From a bacterium (GTDB lineage: Bacteria; Verrucomicrobiota; Kiritimatiellia; CAIVKH01): DNA of 50,110 nt. The stretch lies in contig JAUIHQ010000003.1 in NCBI GenBank assembly GCA_030432155.1, forward strand, positions 1 through 50,110, given 5' to 3'. Below the pieces are notes generated by a model. That model made no database searches. It was not told where the DNA came from and saw only the letters and a program-made list of their open reading frames with translations. Position numbers and translations under genes: made by a program. Shown here in pieces: positions 1 through 7,853 of the stretch (its first letter is position 1; every line of letters begins with the position of its first letter).

Positions 1-1
1 T

Positions 2-1981
2 CTCCCGCCCAACCCTCACCCCGCGATCAACGGACCTGCGACCAACTACCTGGTGCCGACCGACAACCCCTACATCGGCATCACCAACTTCTACGGCCAG
101 CCGGTCGATCCGGCCGAGGTTCGCACCGAGTTTTACGCCACCGGACTTCGCAATCCCTACCGCTTCACCTTCGACCCGGTCAACGGGGAGCTGCTTTGCG
201 CCGATGTCGGCCAGGGTTCCTGGGAAGAGGTGAACCTTATCACCAATGGGGGGAATTACGGCTGGGCGCAGCGGGAAGGGTTTGTCGCCTACAGCGGCGG
301 TACCCAGCCCGCATCCCTTTACACATCCCCCCTCCTCGCCTACCCGCACACCTGGAACACCAGTGTCCCGGCGTCGTTTCGCGGCAATTCCATCACCGGA
401 GGACGGGTCTACTACGGCACCAATATGCCCGCGCTGAACGGCCACTACATCTTTGCCGATTATGTATCCGGCAACATCTGGTCGATGACCCATGACGGGG
501 TTACCAACACGCTGTTCCAGCATTTGTTCAATGAGGGCGGTCCCATCACGTTCGGAGCGGATCCGCGAAACGGAGATATTCTCTTCGGCCGCATCAGCTC
601 CCTGACCGTCCGCCGTATCATCCAGTCGACGGAACCGACCAACGCCCTGCCGCCCACCCTCGCCGACACCGGGGTCTTCCAGGACCTGGAAACCCTCGAA
701 CCGTCGCGCGGGGTCGTCCCTTATGACCTGAACCTCCCCTTCTGGTCGGACAACGCGATCAAATCCCGCTGGTTCAACGCGCCCGGCACCAATCTTCTCA
801 TCACCTTCTCGCCCGATGCGCCCTGGGTCTTCCCCACCGGCATGATCTGGGTGAAGCACTTCGAGCTGGAACTGACCAACGGCGATCCCGCCTCGGCCCG
901 GCGCCTCGAAACCCGATTGCTGGTGAAAAACGGAACCACACCCGGCGGATATGGGGTGACCTACCGCTGGACCGATCCCCCGACCAACGCCGTACTCGTA
1001 CCCGAGGACGGCATGAACGAGGAAATCCTCATCGATGAAAGCGGCATCATCCGCACCCAGGTCTGGCGGTATCCGTCCCGCGGCGAATGCCTGGTCTGCC
1101 ATCAGACCGGCGCCGGATTCGGTCTCGGGTTTAACACGCCCCAGCTCAACCGCCCCTATCCGCACGCCGGCCTGACCACGAACCAGCTCACCGCCCTCGC
1201 CGATGCGGGCTATCTCGACACCCCGGTGGGCGACCCCTCCGCGCTTCGGCGTCTCGCACATGCCACCAACAGCGCCTACAGCCTCGAATATCGTGTCCGC
1301 TCATACCTGCAGGCCAACTGCGCACAATGCCACCGCCCCGGCGGATCCGGCATCGGCGCCATGGATGCCCGGATCTATCCTTCACTGCCCGAGGCCGGCC
1401 TGATCGATGCCGCGGTGAATGACGACTTCGGGAATCCGGCCTACCGGATCATCGTCCGTGGAGCTCCGACCAATTCCATGCTGCTTCACCGGATCAGCTT
1501 CCGCGGACCGGGCCAAATGCCGCCGCTGGCCAGCAACCTGATCGACACCCAGAATGTCGCGCTGGTCACGGCATGGATTCAATCCATTGCCGGCGACCTC
1601 ACGTTTGAAGAGTGGCAGGTGCTTCATTTCGGCAGCAGCGGCCATCCCGATGCGGCGGCCCATGCCGATCCCGATGAAGACGGCAATGACAATTCCACCG
1701 AATACCTGACCGGCACCCAGCCTACCAACAGCATGGACCGGTGGACCTTCGGTATCGGAACCGGGGCCGAGCCTCCGGCCGTCCGGTTTGAGCGAACCGC
1801 GAATACCGGGTTCGAAGTGGAGACGACGGAATCGCTGACCGATCCGCAGTGGCAGCGGGTGGATGATCCGGCCAACGCACCGATATTCAGCGCATCCGAC
1901 GAGATGGTCACCCTTCCGGTCACCGCGGGAACCAACAACGTAGAAGCCGGCCACTACCGGGCCCGGATCTACGACCCCTGA
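2..1981 (+). CDS. Secreted PQQ-type sugar dehydrogenase / dihaem cytochrome c fusion (5' end outside window)
   Basis: The frame is open to the left window edge, so the GTG at 53 in the ORF track is not the real start; the gene is a 3' fragment. The first ~190 residues look like the last blades of a glucose/sorbosone dehydrogenase beta-propeller (TGLRNPYRFTFDP, NGGNYGW). A region then follows that resembles the SO_2930/HNE_0200 family ('LPFWSDNAIKSRW') and carries two haem c sites, CLVCH near residue 346 and CAQCH near 423 of the listed ORF. The C-terminal ~60 residues form the beta module shared with other secreted proteins here and end in HYRARIYDP. The likely role is periplasmic or extracellular oxidation of a sugar or polyol with electrons passed to haem. 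Substrate and cofactor are inferred. The stop lies 4 bp from the convergent permease gene. Confidence 0.8.
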   Translation, partial: LPPNPHPAINGPATNYLVPTDNPYIGITNFYGQPVDPAEVRTEFYATGLRNPYRFTFDPVNGELLCADVGQGSWEEVNLITNGGNYGWAQREGFVAYSGGTQPASLYTSPLLAYPHTWNTSVPASFRGNSITGGRVYYGTNMPALNGHYIFADYVSGNIWSMTHDGVTNTLFQHLFNEGGPITFGADPRNGDILFGRISSLTVRRIIQSTEPTNALPPTLADTGVFQDLETLEPSRGVVPYDLNLPFWSDNAIKSRWFNAPGTNLLITFSPDAPWVFPTGMIWVKHFELELTNGDPASARRLETRLLVKNGTTPGGYGVTYRWTDPPTNAVLVPEDGMNEEILIDESGIIRTQVWRYPSRGECLVCHQTGAGFGLGFNTPQLNRPYPHAGLTTNQLTALADAGYLDTPVGDPSALRRLAHATNSAYSLEYRVRSYLQANCAQCHRPGGSGIGAMDARIYPSLPEAGLIDAAVNDDFGNPAYRIIVRGAPTNSMLLHRISFRGPGQMPPLASNLIDTQNVALVTAWIQSIAGDLTFEEWQVLHFGSSGHPDAAAHADPDEDGNDNSTEYLTGTQPTNSMDRWTFGIGTGAEPPAVRFERTANTGFEVETTESLTDPQWQRVDDPANAPIFSASDEMVTLPVTAGTNNVEAGHYRARIYDP

Positions 1982-1985
1982 CGGA

Positions 1986-3212
1986 TCATCCGGCGGAGAG
2001 GATCAGCGGGGGAACCAGCCAACCGCCGGCCAGCCACGCCAGCGCCAGGATGGCGGCCACAAAAAGGAAGCCGACGCCGCTTTCGTCACCATGATCATGG
2101 TGGTGATGCATTTCGTTTCCGCCAAGCCGCGTCCAGAGCAAGAAGCCGGCGGTCACGATCAGAAACAAGGCATTCAACACGAGCGTGAGATCCAGGGCGA
2201 AAAATGTGCGTTCCGTCATGCTGCGAACATGATCCGTATCCGGCAGAAGACCGGCGGCGGCAAATCCGTAATGCATCGCCACCGCGGTCACGACCAGGGA
2301 AACCAGCATCACGGCGAGGATGTAGAGAGCCATTTTCCAGCCGTAGTACGAGGCATGAATTCTCAGCACCGGAAACACCACGAGATCGCTGAAGATGAAG
2401 GCCATCACCCCGGCAAAGCTGACCCCGTTGCCGAACAGCACCGCAGCCAGCGGAATGTTGCCCATGGAACCGATAAACGTGAAGAACGCTGCTACCGGTC
2501 CAACGACGGCCTGAACCACGACATGCCAGAAGGAAAGCGGACCCTCTCCCGAACCGACAAACAGGGCCCTGAAAAACGAGGGGGGAATAAACGTTGCAAT
2601 GATCCCGGCCACCGTAAACCCGACGGTCACGTCCTTCCAGACCATGCCCCATTCCATCCCATAGGTTCGGGCCACCCGCAGCCACCCCGTCCGGCTTCGG
2701 ATCAACGTCCGCCAATCCGGCTCGTCATCATCCCCGTGACCATGCTCCTTTCGACGTGCATGCTCCCTTGCCTTCCTGATCAGGCCTTCCGGCTTTCGAA
2801 GGCGGACGAGGAGCCACATGCAAAGAATGAGGAGCAAGCCCCCCGCATATTCCCCGACGACGAACTGCCAGGAAAGGAAGACCGCGATGACGATACCGAG
2901 CTCAACCACGAGATTGGTTGACGCGAGGAGAAAAGCCAGGGAGGGAATCAGGCCGGCCCCCTTGGTGAACAGCGACCGGGTGGTGGACAGGGCGGCAAAC
3001 GAACAGGAGCTCGAAAGAAATCCGAAAAAGGCAGCCAGCCCCACACTGCCCGCACCCGCCCGGCCCATTGCCTTTTTCATTCGAGAACGGGTCACAAACA
3101 CCTGAATCATGCTGCTGATCAGATATCCGAGGGCAAACGCCCAGAAGGCGGTCCAGAAAAGTCCCACGGATGTTGCCGCAGAAGACTGCCAGCGCTCGAG
3201 GAAGCCATCCAT
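1986..3212 (-). CDS. DUF318 / ArsP-type permease with His/Asp-rich loops
   Basis: Integral membrane protein of about 408 residues with roughly ten hydrophobic segments. It carries the family signature FLSSSCSFAAL followed by a long polar-poor stretch (LAFLLASTNLVVELGIVIAV), matching the DUF318/ArsP_1 permeases (E. coli YraQ, ArsP). I prefer the ATG at 3212 (MDGFLERWQ) over the ORF-track start at 3389, because the intervening 59 residues are not family-like. Two loops are metal-ligand rich: HARRKEHGHGDDDEPDW in the central loop and MHHHHDHGD before the last helix. ArsP members export organoarsenicals and other members are of unknown substrate; a metal or metalloid substrate here is inference. 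There is no clear Shine-Dalgarno sequence, but a possible promoter lies directly upstream (3223-3250). Confidence 0.8.
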   Translation of the reverse strand: MDGFLERWQSSAATSVGLFWTAFWAFALGYLISSMIQVFVTRSRMKKAMGRAGAGSVGLAAFFGFLSSSCSFAALSTTRSLFTKGAGLIPSLAFLLASTNLVVELGIVIAVFLSWQFVVGEYAGGLLLILCMWLLVRLRKPEGLIRKAREHARRKEHGHGDDDEPDWRTLIRSRTGWLRVARTYGMEWGMVWKDVTVGFTVAGIIATFIPPSFFRALFVGSGEGPLSFWHVVVQAVVGPVAAFFTFIGSMGNIPLAAVLFGNGVSFAGVMAFIFSDLVVFPVLRIHASYYGWKMALYILAVMLVSLVVTAVAMHYGFAAAGLLPDTDHVRSMTERTFFALDLTLVLNALFLIVTAGFLLWTRLGGNEMHHHHDHGDESGVGFLFVAAILALAWLAGGWLVPPLILSAG

Positions 3213-3222
3213 CACACAGGCA

Positions 3223-3250
3223 AGACTACCAAAAGACGGCAAGCAATCAA
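3223..3250 (-). promoter_or_regulatory. Candidate promoter of the DUF318 permease
   Basis: On the minus strand TTGATT (3250-3245), a 16-bp spacer and TAGTCT (3228-3223) precede the ATG at 3212 by 10 bases. With no Shine-Dalgarno sequence present this would give a nearly leaderless message. The boxes are weak matches. Confidence 0.3.
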
Positions 3251-3371
3251 CCGGCGATCCAACCGGGCTCAATTGGATTGTCACTCCGGCCGGAATGATG
3301 AATAGTCCATATCCATACACCGGCAGACGCCGCATACAGACACAAGCAACAAGTGAATGAGGAACGCACGT

Positions 3372-3806
3372 ATGGCATCGAAGCAACACCGTTGGACCGT
3401 TATTCTTTTCCTGATCATCTCGTCATCATCGGCGTGGGCGACTGATTTCTTTGCCGGCATGCGGGTGTCTTCGCCCCTGGTCCTGAGCGGATCCGTGGGG
3501 ATCCGGGGCGGCTCGTACGGGGACGGGCTTTACCAGCCATCGGTGGAACTGGAGGCGGGCATCGGCGGCGGCCGGATCCTGGCCGGGCTCGACAATCTGG
3601 GCGACGGTTTCGGCGCGGGCGTCAAGGCGGTCTACATGCGCACATGGGGGGAGCCCATCGACGTCGATGAAGACCAGCAATATATCGGGGCGCTTCTGCT
3701 GCTGGGCTACGACCGCTTCACCGCGGAGCTGGGGGGATACCGGCTGGTGGAGGGCGATGAAGACGACGAATGGCTGAGCACCTTCGGCATCGGGTTCCGG
3801 CTGTAA
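3372..3806 (+). CDS. Small exported beta-rich protein, unknown function
   Basis: 144 residues from the ATG at 3372. This start is preferred to 3357 because GAGG lies about nine bases upstream of it. An N-terminal signal peptide is clear (basic MASKQHRW, hydrophobic VILFLIISSS, AWA cleavage site). The mature part is rich in Gly, Asp and alternating hydrophobic residues, ends in aromatic-Gly-Phe-Arg-Leu (FGIGFRL), and reads like a small outer-membrane barrel or YadA/OmpW-sized beta protein. A C-terminal hydrophobic pattern ending in L fits an outer-membrane strand. I do not recognise a family. It is transcribed divergently from the permease and its stop lies 2 bp from the convergent acidic protein gene. 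Confidence 0.6.
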   Translation: MASKQHRWTVILFLIISSSSAWATDFFAGMRVSSPLVLSGSVGIRGGSYGDGLYQPSVELEAGIGGGRILAGLDNLGDGFGAGVKAVYMRTWGEPIDVDEDQQYIGALLLLGYDRFTAELGGYRLVEGDEDDEWLSTFGIGFRL

Positions 3807-3808
3807 CC

Positions 3809-4234
3809 TTACTTCTTGGATTTCCCGGCGCTCTTGCCCGCGGCTTTTTTCGCGGGCAGCTTGCCGGAGGGTTTGGCCGGCGCTTTTTTCGCCGCTGATT
3901 TCTTGCGGGGTTTGGGGGCCGGCTCCGGTTCCTCTCCCTCCTCATCAGGGGCACGATACTCTTCCTCGCGCTCTTCAGGGGGAAGGTCGTCGGGATTTTC
4001 GGGGTCGTATTCTCCGAGCTCTTCTTCCTCGGGTTCTTCGTCGTCGTCAACCAGGTCCTCGGGGGGAATTTCCCCGTCTTCCTCGATCAATCGTTCGACT
4101 TCCTCGTCGTCCTCAAGAAGCTCGTCGAGATTCTCCACATCCTCAAAGTCGGGACAGACTTCGCACTCTTCGTATTCTTCGTCCCCGTAATAGCCGGTAT
4201 CTTCATCCGGGTCGTAACTTGGATTCCGCACCAT
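3809..4234 (-). CDS. Two-tone acidic/basic low-complexity protein
   Basis: 141 residues. The first ~100 are extremely acidic (runs such as EEPEEEELGEYD), with a single CEVC cysteine pair near residue 24. The last ~35 are Lys/Ala/Pro-rich (KKSAAKKAPAKP) and resemble the histone-H1-like tails of some bacterial DNA-binding proteins. A GGAGG Shine-Dalgarno sequence lies about nine bases before the ATG. No enzyme motif is visible. The charge pattern suggests a nucleic-acid or ribosome-associated chaperone-like protein, but this is inference. The reading frame is supported by the RBS and by convergence with the preceding gene; the high charge could also make the frame look better than it is. Confidence 0.6.
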   Translation of the reverse strand: MVRNPSYDPDEDTGYYGDEEYEECEVCPDFEDVENLDELLEDDEEVERLIEEDGEIPPEDLVDDDEEPEEEELGEYDPENPDDLPPEEREEEYRAPDEEGEEPEPAPKPRKKSAAKKAPAKPSGKLPAKKAAGKSAGKSKK

Positions 4235-4422
4235 CTCGATGCCTCCGTCTCCGTTGCGGGTTGCACTCCAGCCCGTTCATCGGCGCTTCCCATCCGCACC
4301 AGCAGGCTGTTGTCATGTTCTAGTGAAGCTGTTGCTCACCGCAATAAAAAATCACACCGTGCAGACGTTTTTTTCAAGGCCTTTCTCCGGGGCCTCGACC
4401 CGGAGATATCGCGGGGAGCTTG

Positions 4423-4462
4423 ACCGGAAAAGGGGCGGGCTCGGAAAGGCACGTCTTCCGAG
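4423..4462 (-). terminator. Weak hairpin downstream of the HNH gene
   Basis: On the minus strand the sequence CTCGGAA, a nine-base loop and TTCCGAG (4462-4440) forms a 7-bp stem beginning 11 bases after the HNH stop, followed after a C-rich stretch by four Ts. It is a poor intrinsic terminator but the only hairpin in a suitable place. Confidence 0.25.
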
Positions 4463-4473
4463 TATGTCCCGTC

Positions 4474-5085
4474 CTACGTATCCTCGCCCAGCTCGACGTT
4501 CCAGTATGCGAAGTCGAGGAAGTGGCTCCAGGTGTGATGGGGCTTCTTGGTGAACTGAATCTCCATGAACGGGCGCCATCGCGGCTTCTTGGGCTTCCGC
4601 ACAAGATGCATGTTCGCCTCTTCGGGCGTGCGGTTGGCTTTCCGGGCATTGCAGGGGATGCAGGAGCAGACCACATTCGTCCACGTGGTCAGGCCCCCGC
4701 GCTGGCGGGGGACGACGTGATCGATGTTGAGGTCGCTGCGGTCGAATTTGCGGTTGCAGTACTGGCAGGTGTTCTTGTCGCGTGCGAACACGTTCTGCCG
4801 GGTGAACTTCACATCCTTGTTCGGCATCCGGTCGAAGAACATCAACAGGATGATACGGGGAACCCGGATCCGGATGGAAACGGTATGGACAACATCCTCC
4901 GGATCGATCCGGTCCTGGGGCACGTCGCACCACTCGGCGAAGGAATAGGTATTGAACCCGGTATCCTCGTGACACACGACCTGGGCATGCCCGGTATAGA
5001 GAAGGGCAAAGGCCCGGTCGACCGTGCAGACGTTCACCGCCTGCCAGAGCCGGTTCAGCACAAGAACATGTTGGTCCAGCGACAT
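4474..5085 (-). CDS. HNH endonuclease family protein
   Basis: 203 residues. The C-terminal half carries a classical HNH nuclease domain. It begins with a zinc-binding pair (CQYCNRKF, near residue 109), continues with LNIDHVVPRQRGG containing the catalytic Asp-His, then NVVCSCIPCNARKANRTPEEA with the second Cys pair and the Asn/His-type metal site. The N-terminal ~95 residues (NRLWQAVNVCTVDRAFALLYTGHAQVV) match the widespread stand-alone HNH proteins of environmental bacteria. Their exact role is unknown; they are not linked to restriction modification here. A GGGGAGAG Shine-Dalgarno sequence lies eight bases before the ATG. The gene diverges from the histidine kinase operon across a 169-bp spacer that holds a TTGACA-like box on this strand (5172-5167). 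Confidence 0.9.
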   Translation of the reverse strand: MSLDQHVLVLNRLWQAVNVCTVDRAFALLYTGHAQVVCHEDTGFNTYSFAEWCDVPQDRIDPEDVVHTVSIRIRVPRIILLMFFDRMPNKDVKFTRQNVFARDKNTCQYCNRKFDRSDLNIDHVVPRQRGGLTTWTNVVCSCIPCNARKANRTPEEANMHLVRKPKKPRWRPFMEIQFTKKPHHTWSHFLDFAYWNVELGEDT

Positions 5086-5254
5086 TGCAGTCTCTCCCCG
5101 CCGCCCGCTCCGCCGGACAGCGGCATCGTCAAAAGGTATCGGAAGCTATCCGATCCGTGAATACGTTGTCAACGTTGTGCGCGTTTGGTTTATGTAAGAT
5201 GACCGCGATCCGGCCGCGTGACATTCTGTCCCACATCGGGTACAGTGGAGCGAG

Positions 5255-6451
5255 ATGAAGTCCGCCTTTCTGGAAAAACTGATCGAACGCCTGGACAAGC
5301 TCGATGCCGGCAGCCTGCAGTCTCACTTCCTTCATCTCGCAGCGGAGAAGGGGCTGCTGGAGACGATCTTTCATGCCATCCAGGAGGGCATCATCGTCCT
5401 CGATGAGCACGGCCGCATTTCCTTCGCCAACCGCGCGGCGGAGAAGCTTCTCGGGTTCGAGGCGGAGAAGGTCGAAGGCCAGTCGATCAGCCGGTACCTG
5501 CGGGAGGTGGACTGGGACCTGATCATGGACCTCGACGAGGGCGAGTGGTCACGGCTGGTCAGCCGTGAAATCGAAATCACCTACCCGATCCACCGGTACC
5601 TTGATTTTTACATCGTGCCGATCGCCCCGGAAACAGAAGCGGAAAGGGGGGCGGTGGTGATCCTTCGCGATGTGACCCGTGAACGGCTGAACGAAAGCCG
5701 CACCATCGAATCGGAACGGCTCAACGCCATCACCCTGCTGGCCGCCGGGGTCGCGCACGAGATCGGGAATCCCCTCAACTCCCTGACCATTCATCTTCAG
5801 CTTCTCGAACGCGAAATCCGCGATCCGTCGCCGGACCCGGAGGAGTCGCTGTCCGAGCTGCTCGGCGTGGCCCAGCGGGAGGTGGAGCGGCTCGACCGGA
5901 TCATCACCCAGTTTCTCAAGGCGCTCCGCCCCACCCAGCCCGGCTTCGAAAAGGCCGCCGTTCCGGAGATTGTCGAGGACACCCTCCAGTTTCTCCGTCA
6001 CGAGCTCGAAGACCGGGATATTATCGTCGAGACCGATGTGGAAGACGACCTGCCCCTCGCGCTGGTGGATCGGAACCAGATCAAGCAGGCCTGTTTCAAC
6101 ATCATTCGCAACGCGATGCAGGTCATGACCCACGGCGGGCTGCTGAAGATCATGATCGGACGAAACGACCGGTTTGTCTTCCTTTCGTTCAAGGACTCCG
6201 GACCCGGCATCCCGCCCGACGACCTCGGAAGTATTTTCGAACCGTACTACACGACCAAGTCCGAGGGCTCGGGACTGGGGCTGATGATTGTCCAACGGAT
6301 CATCCGCGATCACGGCGGCGAAATCGAAGTGCATAGCGAGCCGGGCCACGGCACGACCTTCACGCTCTTCCTGCCGAGGGATCAGCGTCGCATCCGCATG
6401 CTCGCCGAAGGCGGCGGCGGTTCCGTCGCGAACGGAAAGGCGGAAGCATGA
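5255..6451 (+). CDS. PAS-domain sensor histidine kinase (NtrB-like), soluble
   Basis: 398 residues without membrane segments. A PAS domain spans about 35-145 (EGIIVLDEHGRISFANRAA). The dimerisation/phosphoacceptor helix has His168 in VAHEIGNPLNSL. The HATPase domain shows an N-box (NIIRNAMQVM), G1 (DSGPGIPPDD), F-box (FEPYYTTK) and G2 (GSGLGLMIV). It phosphorylates the response regulator encoded next, whose ATG overlaps its TGA by 4 bp. The signal is presumably cytoplasmic and is sensed by the PAS domain; no cofactor ligand is evident. GGAGCGAG precedes the ATG as ribosome-binding site. Confidence 0.93.
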   Translation: MKSAFLEKLIERLDKLDAGSLQSHFLHLAAEKGLLETIFHAIQEGIIVLDEHGRISFANRAAEKLLGFEAEKVEGQSISRYLREVDWDLIMDLDEGEWSRLVSREIEITYPIHRYLDFYIVPIAPETEAERGAVVILRDVTRERLNESRTIESERLNAITLLAAGVAHEIGNPLNSLTIHLQLLEREIRDPSPDPEESLSELLGVAQREVERLDRIITQFLKALRPTQPGFEKAAVPEIVEDTLQFLRHELEDRDIIVETDVEDDLPLALVDRNQIKQACFNIIRNAMQVMTHGGLLKIMIGRNDRFVFLSFKDSGPGIPPDDLGSIFEPYYTTKSEGSGLGLMIVQRIIRDHGGEIEVHSEPGHGTTFTLFLPRDQRRIRMLAEGGGGSVANGKAEA

Positions 6452-7851
6452 AACACAAGCCCCGCATCCTGATTGTCGACGACGAAAAAAATGCGCGGGA
6501 GGGACTCGCCCGGGCGCTCAAGCGCCACTACGACGTGTCCCTCGCCGACAGCGGCAAAGCGGCGCTGGACCTGCTGGCCGAGTCGCCATTCGACCTCATG
6601 CTCAGCGATGTACGGATGCCCGGCATCGACGGCCTGACCCTTCTGCAGCGGGTTTTGGCCATTCCCCGGCACCCGGTCTGCATCATGCTCACCGCCTACG
6701 GGTCCATCGAGATGGCGGTCGAGGCGATGAAACGCGGGGCGTACGATTTCCTGACCAAGCCGATCAACCTGGACCGCCTGGACATCCTCGTCAAGCGGGC
6801 CCTCGAATCACGCACCATGGAGCAGGAAAATCGGCGCCTGCACGAGCAACTCGACGCCCGGTACGGCCTTGAGAATATCATCGGCCAGTCGGCGGGCATG
6901 CAGGAGGTGTTCGACACCATCCGCCAGGTCGCGGATTCGCGGGCCACCGTCCTCGTGCAGGGCGAAAGCGGAACCGGCAAGGAGCTGGTGGCGCACGCCA
7001 TTCACCGCCTCAGCTCCCGCTCGCGCGGTCCGTTCATCCCCGTCCACTGCGCAGCCCTCACCTCGACCCTCCTTGAAAGTGAACTGTTCGGCCATGAGCG
7101 GGGGGCGTTCACCGGGGCCTCGGAACAGCGGCAGGGCCGGTTCGAGCTGGCCGACGGGGGTACCTTGTTCCTCGATGAAATCGGAGAAATCGACGCCAAC
7201 ACCCAGGTCAAGATTCTGCGGGTGCTGGAAGAACGCCGCTTCGAGCGGGTCGGCGGCCGGGCCACCATCGATGTCGATACCCGGCTGATCGCGGCGACCA
7301 ACCGCGACCTCCGGGCCATGGTGGACGAGGGCGAATTCCGGGAAGACCTGTTCTACCGGTTGTATGTGGTGGTCATCACCATCCCGCCGCTGCGGGACCG
7401 GCGGGAGGATATCCCCCTGCTGGCCCATCACTTCATCCGTCAGTATGCCGAGGACAACCGGCGCGAAATCGAGGACATCACCCCCGACGCGATGGCCGCA
7501 CTGACCGAATACGACTGGCCCGGGAACGTCCGGGAACTGCGAAACGCCATGGAGCGCATGGTGGTGCTGGCCCGAGGCGGCAAACTGACCCTTCGCGATA
7601 TCCCGCCGGACATCCGGGGCGAGTCCGGCCGGCGCCCGACCGGCCATGGACAAGAGGACATTTCCAAGGCACACTCCATGGAGGACGCCGAACGCAGCAT
7701 GATCATCCGCGCCCTTCGGGAGAACAACAACAACCGGACCAAGGCGGCGAAACAGCTCGGCATCAGTCGCCGGACCCTGCACCGGAAACTGAACGAATAC
7801 GGCTTGCGGGCGGACGAACAGACAGGAAACGGCAACGAGAGGAGAACCTAA
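6448..7851 (+). CDS. Sigma-54-dependent response regulator (NtrC/AtoC family)
   Basis: 467 residues in the order receiver, AAA+ and Fis-type DNA-binding domain. The receiver has an acidic pocket DDE at 11-13, the phosphoacceptor Asp54 (LMLSDVRMPG) and the conserved Lys (LTKPIN). The AAA+ domain has Walker A GESGTGKE at 172-179, the sigma-54-contacting loop GAFTGA at 219-224, Walker B (GGTLFLDEIGEI) and the arginine finger region. The C-terminal helix-turn-helix is AAKQLGISRRTLHRKL. It is the partner of the kinase encoded directly upstream and should activate RNA polymerase with RpoN. I found no convincing -24/-12 promoter in the window, so its targets are unknown; the next gene is cotranscribed. 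Confidence 0.95.
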   Translation: MKHKPRILIVDDEKNAREGLARALKRHYDVSLADSGKAALDLLAESPFDLMLSDVRMPGIDGLTLLQRVLAIPRHPVCIMLTAYGSIEMAVEAMKRGAYDFLTKPINLDRLDILVKRALESRTMEQENRRLHEQLDARYGLENIIGQSAGMQEVFDTIRQVADSRATVLVQGESGTGKELVAHAIHRLSSRSRGPFIPVHCAALTSTLLESELFGHERGAFTGASEQRQGRFELADGGTLFLDEIGEIDANTQVKILRVLEERRFERVGGRATIDVDTRLIAATNRDLRAMVDEGEFREDLFYRLYVVVITIPPLRDRREDIPLLAHHFIRQYAEDNRREIEDITPDAMAALTEYDWPGNVRELRNAMERMVVLARGGKLTLRDIPPDIRGESGRRPTGHGQEDISKAHSMEDAERSMIIRALRENNNNRTKAAKQLGISRRTLHRKLNEYGLRADEQTGNGNERRT

Positions 7852-7853
7852 TC

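Noticed and set aside
4356-5034. 14-bp direct repeat ACCGTGCAGACGTT on both sides of much of the HNH gene (4356-4369 and 5021-5034), as if marking an insertion.
   Set aside because: The second copy lies inside the coding sequence of the HNH gene, and several chance 14-base repeats are expected in a 50-kb window. No integrase is present.
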